From Paracoccus aerius (lineage in GTDB: Bacteria > Pseudomonadota > Alphaproteobacteria > Rhodobacterales > Rhodobacteraceae), in the NCBI RefSeq assembly GCF_014656455.1, contig NZ_BNCL01000013.1, positions 37,349 to 101,348 on the forward strand: a stretch of 64,000 nt of DNA, given 5' to 3'. Under the pieces are notes generated by a model that was not told the DNA's origin, did no database searches, and saw only the letters and a program-made list of their open reading frames with translations. Each line of letters begins with the position of its first letter. Position 1 is the first letter of the stretch. This document shows, piece by piece, positions 1 through 7,850 of this stretch. Position numbers and translations under genes: made by a program.

Positions 1-41
1 ACCGACCAATCCGATACCGAAGGTCCGAACCGGCAGCGCAA

Positions 42-71
42 CCTGGCATGAGGTATCGGCCCCATGCCAGG
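42..71. repeat. Inverted repeat downstream of the exported hydrolase gene
   Basis: A 9-bp perfect inverted repeat (42-50 with 63-71) sits about 12 bp past the stop codon of the minus-strand hydrolase gene. A second 8-bp pair (11-18 with 52-59) is interleaved with it, so both could form only as a pseudoknot or as alternatives. There is no T-run on the minus strand, so this is not a clear intrinsic terminator. Confidence 0.45.
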
Positions 72-82
72 ACGGACGGCTG

Positions 83-1459
83 TCAGGCTTTCCCCTTGCG
101 CCGGCTGCGAAGCGCGCCGAGTCCCGCGACCGACAGCCCCAGCAGCCAGACCGAGGCCGGCAGCGGCACCGGCGCCACCTGGGCATCCAGCACCTCGTAG
201 CTCAGCCCCTCGGCCGCCCCTTCGGGGAAGCCCAGCCAGTAGGTGTGGTCGTCCCTGAAGGCGCCGTTCTCGTCCACCGACCAGACGCCATCGCTGCCGT
301 TCTGTTGCAGGTCCAGGTATCGCTGCATGGTCGAATCGCCCTTCAGCTCAAGATCCATCCAGGCAGTCACGAAATGCTGGCCGACATCGTTCATGAAGAC
401 CGTGTCCCAGACCGGGTCGGTGTAATGGCCCGAGACACCTGCCGCAATGCTCTCGACGGGGGCAGGGATGGGACCCACCGTGTTGTGGCCGCCGCCCTCG
501 AAGGTCAGGAGGGCACGGTCGACGCCGGTCGCGCCTTCCCAGATCTTGCGGATGCCGTTGTCGTAACCCGAGGTGCGGTCATTCGATCCGGCGATGAACA
601 GCATCGGGATCTCGATCCCCGCCAGGCCTTCGGCATCCCACAGGCCCACATTCATCCCCCAGGGGCCGATCGCGACCGCGGTCTTGATGCGCGGATCGGG
701 CAGGGCGTCATGGGTTTCGCTGCCCTCGCGATGGATCGCCAGCGTATCGCGGGGCCCAAGGCGCATGGCGCTTTCGCTCAGCCCGCCGCCGGCCGAGACG
801 ATGGCGCCGTATCCGCCCATCGAATAGCCGATCAGGCCGGTGTTGTCGGTGTCGATCAGCCCGGCGAAATCCGAACCCGCATCCGCGTTCAGCCGGGCCA
901 TCTCGTCCAGCACGAACCGCTGGTCCAGAGGTCGGTTGACCAGGGTCGAGGCGAAGGCCCGCTGATCACGATAGGTCGAATCCGTATGGTCGATGGATGC
1001 GACCACATAGCCCTTGGAGGCAAGGTTCTCGGCCAGGTGGGACAGCAGGAACCGGTTGCCCGGATAGCCGTGGCTGACCACGACCAGCGGGAAAGGGTTC
1101 GATTCCTTCGGAGGCGCCGCGTTGCGGATGGCGCGGCCTTCCAGCGTCACCTCGGTCACGCCGTCGCGCAGATAGGTGTTGAACGACGTGGCGCCGATGG
1201 AATCCGTGGCTGCGGGATACCACATCTCGACCGTCAGCGGGCGGTCGTATCGCGCCAATTCGCCGGTGCCCGTGGGGTCGATGGCCGCGACGTCGATCTG
1301 GTTCCTGTTCACAAGATCGAACTGCCTGACACCCACGGCATAGCTGCCATAGGCCGAAAGGGCAGGGGCGTTCGGTGCCTGCCCGTCAATCCTGTTCTGC
1401 GCCGCAAGCGGCGTGGCCGCAACAGCCAGAAGCGCGGTGCCGAGAACGATGCGTAGCAT
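83..1459 (-). CDS. Exported alpha/beta hydrolase with VPLPA-CTERM sorting tail
   Basis: A 458-residue secreted serine hydrolase of the dienelactone hydrolase / PAF-acetylhydrolase-like group. Residues 1-21 form a signal peptide ending in AAQ. The nucleophile elbow is GYSMGG with Ser213; Asp294 (GSNDR) and His325 (GGGHN) are the likely other triad members. The C-terminus has a VPLPAS motif, a hydrophobic helix and a basic RSRRK tail, which is the VPLPA-CTERM signal known from Rhodobacterales and thought to direct cell-envelope sorting. The start at 1459 is chosen because GAGGAG lies just upstream and the signal peptide begins there; a longer open frame to 1621 has no signal. The substrate cannot be told from sequence. 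The family call is firm; anchoring at the cell surface is inferred. Confidence 0.85.
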   Translation of the reverse strand: MLRIVLGTALLAVAATPLAAQNRIDGQAPNAPALSAYGSYAVGVRQFDLVNRNQIDVAAIDPTGTGELARYDRPLTVEMWYPAATDSIGATSFNTYLRDGVTEVTLEGRAIRNAAPPKESNPFPLVVVSHGYPGNRFLLSHLAENLASKGYVVASIDHTDSTYRDQRAFASTLVNRPLDQRFVLDEMARLNADAGSDFAGLIDTDNTGLIGYSMGGYGAIVSAGGGLSESAMRLGPRDTLAIHREGSETHDALPDPRIKTAVAIGPWGMNVGLWDAEGLAGIEIPMLFIAGSNDRTSGYDNGIRKIWEGATGVDRALLTFEGGGHNTVGPIPAPVESIAAGVSGHYTDPVWDTVFMNDVGQHFVTAWMDLELKGDSTMQRYLDLQQNGSDGVWSVDENGAFRDDHTYWLGFPEGAAEGLSYEVLDAQVAPVPLPASVWLLGLSVAGLGALRSRRKGKA

Positions 1460-1817
1460 GGGGTTGCTCCTCAACTTTACTGATGACGATGAACCGCTTT
1501 TTCGGGGACGCCGGGGTGGCGACGGTTTCATCCGCCACGCCCGGCCTTGCCCACGGCACGAGAGGACGCGCCGCGGGCGGTTTCTGGGCCTGCCCGGACC
1601 AGCCTGGCCTTCTTCCGGCAATCCGGCGGCTCAGGCGGGATCCTGTTGCAGTGTGCGGCTCGTTAACCATTATTGACAATGGTTGAATGACGATGGGGCG
1701 ACAGGCCAGTGACAGACCGGCGACCCATGGGCCTTCCGCCGCGACAGCGGGGCAGGCCGATTGCAACTTCTCCCCTTCTTCGCTGTTACCCCTGGGACAT
1801 TGAAAAGGAACATCGGA
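1460..1817. other. Intergenic region between divergent genes
   Basis: About 360 bases without a credible gene between the hydrolase and a divergent small membrane protein gene. It holds the hydrolase ribosome binding site near 1466-1472, a perfect palindrome at 1665-1684, and the AAAGGA ribosome binding site of the next gene at about 1804. Open frames in it look like chance GC-rich frames. Confidence 0.5.
1665..1684. promoter_or_regulatory. Palindromic operator-like site
   Basis: A perfect inverted repeat, AACCATT-N6-AATGGTT, in the AT-richer centre of a divergent intergenic region. The layout suits a dimeric regulator. It contains a TTAACCAT stretch resembling a CtrA half-site, but no second TTAA half-site at the usual spacing, so no regulator is named. 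Confidence 0.45.
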
Positions 1818-2054
1818 ATGGCCAGAGAACCTGAACCCAAGCGCGGAATGCCGCGGTCGCTGCTGTATGCGTTGATCCCGCTGGGCTTCGTCCTGCTGGT
1901 GGCATGGATGGTGCTGTCGGGCCGCGACTCGGCCGAGACGGCGGGCGAGGCAGCGGTCGAAACCAACGAAACCGTGCCCGCGCCCGTGGACGGCGCGCCG
2001 GGGACGCAGGAGACGCAGGACCCGATCGGCGGAACAACGGCGCCCGCCAACTAG
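1818..2054 (+). CDS. Small single-pass membrane protein
   Basis: A 78-residue protein that I do not assign to a named family. A short basic N-terminus (EPEPKRGMPRS) is followed by one hydrophobic helix at about residues 15-33 and an acidic, Ala/Thr/Pro-rich tail, so an inner-membrane anchor with a periplasmic disordered tail is likely. The ATG at 1818 has AAAGGA upstream; the in-frame start at 1761 would add a non-conserved stretch and lacks a ribosome site. It lies 72 bp before an ABC-F gene on the same strand, which may share its transcript. Confidence 0.6.
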   Translation: MAREPEPKRGMPRSLLYALIPLGFVLLVAWMVLSGRDSAETAGEAAVETNETVPAPVDGAPGTQETQDPIGGTTAPAN

Positions 2055-2126
2055 GCGTTGCACGGACGGGGCCATGTGGGGCGGTCGCCGCTTGACGGCG
2101 GGCCCCGCATCGGCCATGCCCCGCCC

Positions 2127-3986
2127 ATGCTGCGCATCGATGACATATCCTATTCCATCCAGGGCCGGCCCTTGTTCGAAGGGGCCACGGCCACCATTCC
2201 CGAAGGCCACAAGGTGGGCCTTGTCGGTCCCAACGGTGCTGGCAAGACCACCCTGTTCCGCCTGATCCGGGGCGAACTCAGCCTCGACGGCGGCGACATC
2301 AGCCTGCCTAGCCGCGCCCGCATCGGCGGCGTCGCGCAAGAAGCGGCAGGCACGGCAACCTCGGTCCTGGAAACCGTTCTGGCCGAGGACAAGGAACGCG
2401 CGGCCCTTCTGGCGGAAAGCCATACCGCCACCGACGCGCATCGCATCGCGGACATCCAGACCCGCCTGGCCGATATCGACGCCTGGTCGGCCGAGGCGCG
2501 GGCAGCGTCCATCCTGGACGGCCTGGGTTTTTCCACCGCCGACCAGGCCCGGCCCACCAGCGACTTTTCAGGCGGCTGGCGGATGCGGGTGGCGCTTGCG
2601 GGCGTGCTGTTCGCGCAGCCCGACCTGCTGCTGCTGGACGAACCGACCAACTATCTTGACCTGGAAGGCGCGCTGTGGCTGGAAACCTATCTGGCCCGCT
2701 ATCCGCATACGGTCATCATCATCAGCCACGACCGCGACCTCTTGAACCGCGCCGTGGGCCATATCCTGCATCTCGAGAACCGCAAGCTGACGCTATACAC
2801 CGGCGGCTATGACGACTTCGCCCGGTTGCGGGCGGAACGCCGCGCCCTGCAGGCGGCCGAGGCGAAGAAGCAGCAGGCCCGCCGCGCGCATCTGCAAAGC
2901 TTCGTGGACCGCTTCGGCGCCAAGGCCAGCAAGGCCCGCCAGGCCCAGGCCCGCGTCAAGATGCTGGCCAAGATGGAGCCGATCACCGCCCCCGAGGAAG
3001 CCAAGTTCCACCGCTTCGGCTTTCCCCAGCCCGAGGAACTGTCTCCCCCCATCGTCGCGATGGAAGGGACCAGCGTCGGCTATGACGACCGCGCCGTGCT
3101 GCGCAAGCTGACCCTGCGCATCGACCAGGACGACCGCATCGCGCTTCTGGGCCGCAACGGGCAGGGCAAGTCGACGCTGTCGAAGCTGCTGGCCGAGCGT
3201 CTGGCACCGATGGAAGGCAAGCTGACCCGGTCGTCCAAGCTGCGCATCGGCTATTTCGCGCAGCATCAGGTCGATGAACTGGACCTGGCCGAGACGCCGC
3301 TGGATCATATCCGCCGCCTCCGCCCGACCGAGGCGCCGGCACGGCTGCGCGCGCGGCTGGCAGGCTTTGGCCTGATGGAGGCGCAGGCCGAGACCAAGGT
3401 GGGCCAGTTGTCGGGCGGCCAGAAGGCGCGGCTGTCGCTGTTGATCGCGACCATCGACGCGCCGCATCTGCTGATCCTGGACGAGCCGACCAACCACCTG
3501 GACATCGAATCCCGCGAGGCGCTGACCGAGGCGCTGAACGACTATACCGGCGCCGTCGTGCTGGTCAGCCACGACATGCACCTGCTGGGTCTGGTGGCGG
3601 ACCGGCTGTGGCTGGTCAAGGATGGCGCGGTCGCCCCTTATGAAGGCGACCTGGACGATTACCGCCGCTTCCTGCTGGGTGGGGACGAACCCAAGGTCGT
3701 CGAGGAAAAGCCGAAACCCGCCCCCAAGCGCGCGCCTCGTGATGAAATCCTTGCCTTGCGCGCCGAGGTCCGCCGGGCCGAGGAACGCGTCCAGAAGCTG
3801 ACCGAGATGCTGGAGAAGCTGGACGTCAAGCTGGCCGATCCTGCGCTCTACAACGACCCGCACGAGGCGAAACGCTGGTCCTCCAAGCGGTCCGAGGCCG
3901 TGCAGGCCATGGCGCGGGCCGAGGATTTGTGGATGTCCGCGCTCGAAAGCCTGGACGGGGCGGAACGGGGCGCGGGGCAGGCCTAG
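2127..3986 (+). CDS. ABC-F family ATPase, YheS-like
   Basis: A 619-residue soluble protein with two ABC ATPase domains in tandem and no membrane segments. ABC-F proteins act on the ribosome, in translation quality control or antibiotic protection, rather than in transport. The first Walker A is GPNGAGKTT near residue 36 and the second is GRNGQGKST near residue 345. The second domain carries LSGGQ; both have LILDEPTN/LLLDEPTN Walker B sequences. A charged linker joins the domains, and a coiled-coil C-terminal arm (about 540-610) completes the family plan. The N-terminal domain resembles E. coli YheS more than Uup or EttA. The start at 2127 gives the usual MLRIDDIS beginning; the longer frame from 2058 is not family-like. 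Confidence 0.9.
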   Translation: MLRIDDISYSIQGRPLFEGATATIPEGHKVGLVGPNGAGKTTLFRLIRGELSLDGGDISLPSRARIGGVAQEAAGTATSVLETVLAEDKERAALLAESHTATDAHRIADIQTRLADIDAWSAEARAASILDGLGFSTADQARPTSDFSGGWRMRVALAGVLFAQPDLLLLDEPTNYLDLEGALWLETYLARYPHTVIIISHDRDLLNRAVGHILHLENRKLTLYTGGYDDFARLRAERRALQAAEAKKQQARRAHLQSFVDRFGAKASKARQAQARVKMLAKMEPITAPEEAKFHRFGFPQPEELSPPIVAMEGTSVGYDDRAVLRKLTLRIDQDDRIALLGRNGQGKSTLSKLLAERLAPMEGKLTRSSKLRIGYFAQHQVDELDLAETPLDHIRRLRPTEAPARLRARLAGFGLMEAQAETKVGQLSGGQKARLSLLIATIDAPHLLILDEPTNHLDIESREALTEALNDYTGAVVLVSHDMHLLGLVADRLWLVKDGAVAPYEGDLDDYRRFLLGGDEPKVVEEKPKPAPKRAPRDEILALRAEVRRAEERVQKLTEMLEKLDVKLADPALYNDPHEAKRWSSKRSEAVQAMARAEDLWMSALESLDGAERGAGQA

Positions 3987-4111
3987 GCTGTTGCCCAAAT
4001 GCGCCGCCTCCTCGATGATCGTCGCAGGCAGGCGCGGCGCGCCTTGTGCGACATCGCGATTCGACCCTAGGTAGCATCTACATCCCGCCGACCCCTCCGA
4101 AGGACCCGACC

Positions 4112-4855
4112 ATGAAACATCTGCTGGCCCTGGCCGTTCTTGCCGCATCCGCTGCCACGGGTGCACAGGCGCAGGATCTTGGCTTTGCTGGCCGCGAATT
4201 CTCGGTCGATCTTGGGGTCGGCGTGGATGTCGGGCCGGAATATCCCGGTTCCGACGACGCCAAGGCGGGAACCTGGCTGATCTGGCGCAACGCGGGCTTC
4301 ACCCAGCCGGGCAGCGACCTGCGCGAAGGCTTTGCGATCTCTCCGTCCTTCAACGTCGAGGGCGAGCGCGAGGCGTCGGACAACGACGATCTGGCCGGAA
4401 TGCGCGACATCGACGCGGCCTATGAACTGGGCCTGCGCGCCAGCTACGGCATGGGCCCGCTGATGACCTTTGGTTCGGTCCGCCGGGGCTTTGACGGCCA
4501 CGAGGGCCTGACGGGGGAAGTGGGCGCCAAGTATCGCACCGACCTGTCCGAACGCGTGACGCTGTGGTCTGGCCTGTCGCTGGGCTATGGCAACGGCGAC
4601 TACAACGACACGTATTTCGGCGTGGATGCCGACGAAGCGCGGCCCGGGCGCCCTGCCTATGACATCGGCGGCGGCTTCAACAAGGCCGCGATCACCTTCG
4701 AGGCGCGCGTCACCCTGACCGATAATCTGGCCGTCCTGGGCGAGGTCGAATACGGCAAGCTGATCGGTGACGCGGCGGACTCGCCGGTCGTGCAGGACGA
4801 ATACCAGCCCGCGCTGAAGCTGGGCATCGTGCGGAAGTTCAGCTTCGGGTTCTGA
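4112..4855 (+). CDS. MipA/OmpV family outer-membrane protein
   Basis: A 247-residue protein with a signal peptide (MKHLLALAVLAASAATGAQA) and alternating beta strands ending in an aromatic C-terminus (FSFGF), as in outer-membrane barrels. MipA/OmpV proteins include a scaffold for murein enzymes in E. coli, but the cargo or ligand here is unknown. The start at 4112 is set by the signal peptide and by GAAGGA upstream. An intrinsic terminator follows the stop directly, so it is probably a single-gene unit. Confidence 0.85.
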   Translation: MKHLLALAVLAASAATGAQAQDLGFAGREFSVDLGVGVDVGPEYPGSDDAKAGTWLIWRNAGFTQPGSDLREGFAISPSFNVEGEREASDNDDLAGMRDIDAAYELGLRASYGMGPLMTFGSVRRGFDGHEGLTGEVGAKYRTDLSERVTLWSGLSLGYGNGDYNDTYFGVDADEARPGRPAYDIGGGFNKAAITFEARVTLTDNLAVLGEVEYGKLIGDAADSPVVQDEYQPALKLGIVRKFSFGF

Positions 4856-4880
4856 TCCCAAGCCGCAAGGACAAACCTGG

Positions 4881-4908
4881 GCCGCGGTTCACCACCGCGG
4901 CTTTTTTT
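4881..4908 (+). terminator. Intrinsic terminator of the MipA/OmpV gene
   Basis: A perfect 8-bp GC stem (4881-4888 with 4894-4901), 5-base loop, then seven T residues, 25 bp past the stop codon. Confidence 0.92.
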
Positions 4909-4950
4909 CATGCGCAGCGGCACCAGGATCGTTTGTCACGCTTTGAGGAT

Positions 4951-5024
4951 TGGAGCGGGTGAAGGGAATCGAACCCTCGTATTCAGCTTGGGAAGCTGCT
5001 GCTCTACCATTGAGCTACACCCGC
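4951..5024 (-). tRNA. tRNA-Gly(CCC)
   Basis: A 74-nt cloverleaf read on the minus strand with acceptor stem GCGGGTG/CACCCGC, D-arm, anticodon loop TTCCCAA (anticodon CCC), a T-arm with GGTTCGATTCC, and encoded CCA. It closely matches E. coli glyU, including the stretch around the anticodon and T-arm. Confidence 0.95.
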
Positions 5025-5065
5025 GTGGCGCCTTGGCTAAACGAAGGCGCGGGCCTCGTCAAGCA

Positions 5066-5485
5066 TCAGACAAGGCCCATTTCGGCAAGTGCCGCGGCCA
5101 TTTGCGGGGGCAGGGCTGTGCCGCCTTCCCGGCCGCGCGGCATGTCGGCGGGGGCGTCCTGGGCGGGCAGATAGCGCCAGCCCTGGAAGGGGCGGCGGGG
5201 CACGGCGGTCACCGGCACGATGTCGCGGTCAAGGATCAGCGCACATCGGCGGATGCCGTCGTCACGATGATGTTCGTCCAGCCGGACGATCCGCTGGCGG
5301 GCCAGCATGACGCCCTTGAACACCCAGAAGATCGAGCCCCCGGCCAGCAATTCTTCCTCGCGCTTGGGCCACATCCGGGTGACATGGATGGCATGGCCGT
5401 CGCCAAAGCGGCGCTGCCACTGGACCAGTTCGTCAGGGCCTTCGGCGCCGACGCAAAGCTTTATGAGGTGGAGTTGTGCTGACAT
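5066..5485 (-). CDS. DUF1489 family protein
   Basis: A 139-residue cytoplasmic protein of the alphaproteobacterial DUF1489 family, function unknown. The opening LHLIKLCVGAEG and the WPKREEEL, GGSIFWVFKG and LILDRDIVPV blocks are typical. The start at 5485 (ATG, MSAQLHLIK) is preferred over a GTG at 5518 because it sits at the family start. It lies downstream of trigger factor on the same strand but is separated from it by a terminator. Confidence 0.85.
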   Translation of the reverse strand: MSAQLHLIKLCVGAEGPDELVQWQRRFGDGHAIHVTRMWPKREEELLAGGSIFWVFKGVMLARQRIVRLDEHHRDDGIRRCALILDRDIVPVTAVPRRPFQGWRYLPAQDAPADMPRGREGGTALPPQMAAALAEMGLV

Positions 5486-5532
5486 GGCCACAAGATAGGG
5501 GGAGGGAAAAGCGGTCACAAGATCCGCAAATG

Positions 5533-5560
5533 AAAAGGCCGCGCGGGTGGCGCGGCCTTT
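5533..5560 (-). terminator. Intrinsic terminator of trigger factor
   Basis: An 11-bp stem (AAAGGCCGCGC with GCGCGGCCTTT) and a 5-base loop ending in TTTT on the minus strand, about 20 bp past the tig stop codon. It separates tig from the DUF1489 gene. Confidence 0.85.
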
Positions 5561-5581
5561 CGGAATGGCGTCAGAAGACGA

Positions 5582-6916
5582 TCAAAGTTCGTCCAGGGCC
5601 TCGACGGCCTTTTCCAGTTCTTCCTTGGTCACGGTCTTTTCGCTCAACTGCGCCTGCTCGGCGATGTGGTCGACGACCTTGTCTTCGAAGATGGGCGCGC
5701 GCAGTTGCTGCTGGACGGCCTGGTTCTGCTGGACGAACTCGAAGAAGGCGCGTTCCTGGCCGGGATACTGACGGGCGGCGCGCAGCACGGCCTGGGTCAT
5801 TTCCTGGTCGGTGACGGTCACCTCGGCCTTCTGGCCGATCTCGGCCAGCAGCAGTCCCAGGCGGACGCGACGCTCGGCCAGCTTCTTGTGCTCGTCCGTC
5901 GGCTCGATGCTGCCGTGGTTGTGGTCGTGAACCTCAGGGTTTTCCTCGTGCCACAGCTGGTGGGCGATCTGGTGCGCCTCGGCCTCGACCAACGATTCGG
6001 GCAGGTCGAACTTCACCTTCTCGTCCAGCTGGTCCAGCAGCGAACGCTTCAGGATCGCGCGGGCGGCGCCGGCATATTCCTGCTCCAGCCGGCCGGCGAT
6101 CTGCTTCTTCAGGCCCTCCAGGTCCTCGGCGCCGAACTTCTTGGCCAGCTCGTCGTCCAGTTCGGCCGCCTTGGGCGCCTTCACGGCCTTCACCTTGCAT
6201 TCGAAGGTGGCTTCCTTGCCCGCCAGGTGGGGCGCGCCGTATTCGGTCGGGAAGGTCACGGTGACGGTCACGTCGTCATCGGCCTTGGCGCCGACCAACT
6301 GGTCCTCGAAACCGGGGATGAAGCTGTTGGAACCCAGCACCAGCGGGTAATCCTCGCCCGCGCCGCCCTCGAAGGCCTCGCCATCCACAAAGCCCTTGAA
6401 ATCGATCACGACCTGGTCGCCGTCCTTGGCCTTGCTGCCCTTCTTGCGGTCCTCGAAGGACTGGGCCGACTTCGCCAGGTTTTCCAGCGCCTCGTTGATG
6501 GCGGCTTCCTCGGCCGGGACGGTCAGCTTTTCCAGGGTCAGGCTGGTCAGGTCAACCTCGGGGATCGCGGGCAGCGCCTCGTAGGAAACGTTGACGACAA
6601 CGTCGTCGCCTTCCTTCCAGGTCTCGCCGTTCTGCATTTCCACCTTGGGCTGGGTCGCGGGACGGTCGCCGGACGTTTCCAGGTGGTTCTTCAGCGCGCC
6701 GTCGATGGCTTCCTGCATGGCGTCGCCCAGGATACGCTGGCCGAACTGCTTCTTCAGCATGGCCATCGGGACCTTGCCCTTGCGAAAGCCCTTCATCTCG
6801 ACTTCGGGCTGCGCTTCCTTCAGCTTCGCATCGACCGTCGCGGCCAGATCAGCTGCCGGCAGGGTGAACTGATAGCCCCGCTTGAGACCTTCGTTCTGCG
6901 TTTCCGTGACCTGCAT
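5582..6916 (-). CDS. tig: Trigger factor
   Basis: A 444-residue ribosome-bound chaperone with peptidyl-prolyl isomerase activity that meets nascent chains at the exit tunnel. The N-terminal ribosome-docking signature GFRKGKVP is at about residues 43-50, the FKBP-like domain spans about 150-245 ([17 protein letters not shown]), and a helical C-terminal chaperone region follows. Length is normal for the family. Three close in-frame ATG codons occur (6928, 6919, 6916); 6916 is chosen because GAGGA then sits at normal spacing. The gene is monocistronic with its own terminator. Confidence 0.97.
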   Translation of the reverse strand: MQVTETQNEGLKRGYQFTLPAADLAATVDAKLKEAQPEVEMKGFRKGKVPMAMLKKQFGQRILGDAMQEAIDGALKNHLETSGDRPATQPKVEMQNGETWKEGDDVVVNVSYEALPAIPEVDLTSLTLEKLTVPAEEAAINEALENLAKSAQSFEDRKKGSKAKDGDQVVIDFKGFVDGEAFEGGAGEDYPLVLGSNSFIPGFEDQLVGAKADDDVTVTVTFPTEYGAPHLAGKEATFECKVKAVKAPKAAELDDELAKKFGAEDLEGLKKQIAGRLEQEYAGAARAILKRSLLDQLDEKVKFDLPESLVEAEAHQIAHQLWHEENPEVHDHNHGSIEPTDEHKKLAERRVRLGLLLAEIGQKAEVTVTDQEMTQAVLRAARQYPGQERAFFEFVQQNQAVQQQLRAPIFEDKVVDHIAEQAQLSEKTVTKEELEKAVEALDEL

Positions 6917-7061
6917 CATCGTCCTCATGCCATGATGGCCGCCAAAGCGTGGCGGCCCGAAAAAATTCCCGCCCTTCTAGTCGGGGGGGCGGTTCTCTGC
7001 AAGCGGAACCCGCGCAGCGGGCCGCGCGTTTTCCGCTGTCCCTGTCCTGGAAAGGCCCGCC

Positions 7062-7463
7062 ATGACCCGCTTCAGCGTCATCATTGCCACCAGCCTTCTG
7101 GCCGCAAGCGCCGCCTGGCCGCAGACCGCGCCCACGCCCGCCGCGCCTGACATGGCCCAGCCCCGCGCCGCAACCCCCGCGCCGGCGGCCCAAACGCAGG
7201 TGCAGGGCCAATCGGGCGAAGGCAACTGCCCGGCGCCCGACACGGTGGCCCAGCCCGCCACCCAGCCCCAGCCCGGTTCCGACAGCACCGAGGCCAACAA
7301 CGCCGGCACCAGCGGGTGGAGCGGCGGCCTTGGCGGATCGCATCTGGGGACGAATGCGCAGGGCGCGGTGAACGCTTCTCCCACCTGGCAGCCGCCCACC
7401 GCACGCGGCCTGGACCTGGCCGGACGGGCCGAGCCGGTGGCGGCGCAGCCCGCCGCCTGCTGA
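7062..7463 (+). CDS. Small secreted Ala/Pro-rich protein
   Basis: A 133-residue protein with a likely signal peptide (about residues 1-20, ending near AAWPQ) followed by a low-complexity Pro/Ala/Gln region, a Gly/Ser-rich centre (GWSGGLGGSHLG) and a terminal cysteine. No named domain is visible. Its stop codon directly abuts the stop codon of the convergent gene on the other strand, leaving no room for a separate terminator. It is divergent from tig. Confidence 0.6.
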   Translation: MTRFSVIIATSLLAASAAWPQTAPTPAAPDMAQPRAATPAPAAQTQVQGQSGEGNCPAPDTVAQPATQPQPGSDSTEANNAGTSGWSGGLGGSHLGTNAQGAVNASPTWQPPTARGLDLAGRAEPVAAQPAAC

Positions 7464-7850
7464 TCAGTTCAGCATCGGCGGCTGCGGTTCCGCATCGTCC
7501 AGCCGCAGCCTCAGCCCGTCGCGGTTCAGGAACTCTCCGTCGCGGATGAGGGTGCGATCGCCGTTCATCGCACGAACAAGCTGGTCCAGCCGGTCGCGGG
7601 CGATGTCGTCCTTGACCAGCCCCTCGCGGCCGGCGCGGAACAGGACCACCGCGTCCCAGGCCACACCCGATCCGTCCAGATAGCCCGTCATGTCGGGCCA
7701 GCGGATCTCGTCCCCGATCACGTGCAGATAGGCCGACCGCAGCAGATCGACGCGCCCGCCCCCCAAGCCCAGAAGCACGATCAGCATCGTGAAGCCCTGG
7801 GTTTCGGCATAAGTCTGCTGCACCCAGTCGTCGAAATCGGTTTCGTTCAT
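7464..7850 (-). CDS. Unknown protein translationally coupled to selB
   Basis: A 128-residue soluble protein I do not recognise. It has an acidic N-terminus ([11 protein letters not shown]), a hydrophobic segment (TMLIVLLGLGGG, about residues 18-29) too short to be a confident membrane helix, and a charged C-terminal half. Its ATG at 7850 overlaps the selB stop as ATGA, and the tRNA-Sec gene lies within the selB end just upstream, so it should be cotranscribed with the selenocysteine genes. A link to selenium metabolism is only suggested by position. Confidence 0.65.
   Translation of the reverse strand: MNETDFDDWVQQTYAETQGFTMLIVLLGLGGGRVDLLRSAYLHVIGDEIRWPDMTGYLDGSGVAWDAVVLFRAGREGLVKDDIARDRLDQLVRAMNGDRTLIRDGEFLNRDGLRLRLDDAEPQPPMLN

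Noticed and set aside
2793..4166. A minus-strand open frame of 457 codons.
   Set aside because: It is antisense to the ABC-F gene and has shadow-like composition.
5666..7150. A plus-strand open frame of 494 codons.
   Set aside because: It is antisense to trigger factor, with Leu/Gly/Gln-rich low-complexity content and no domain.
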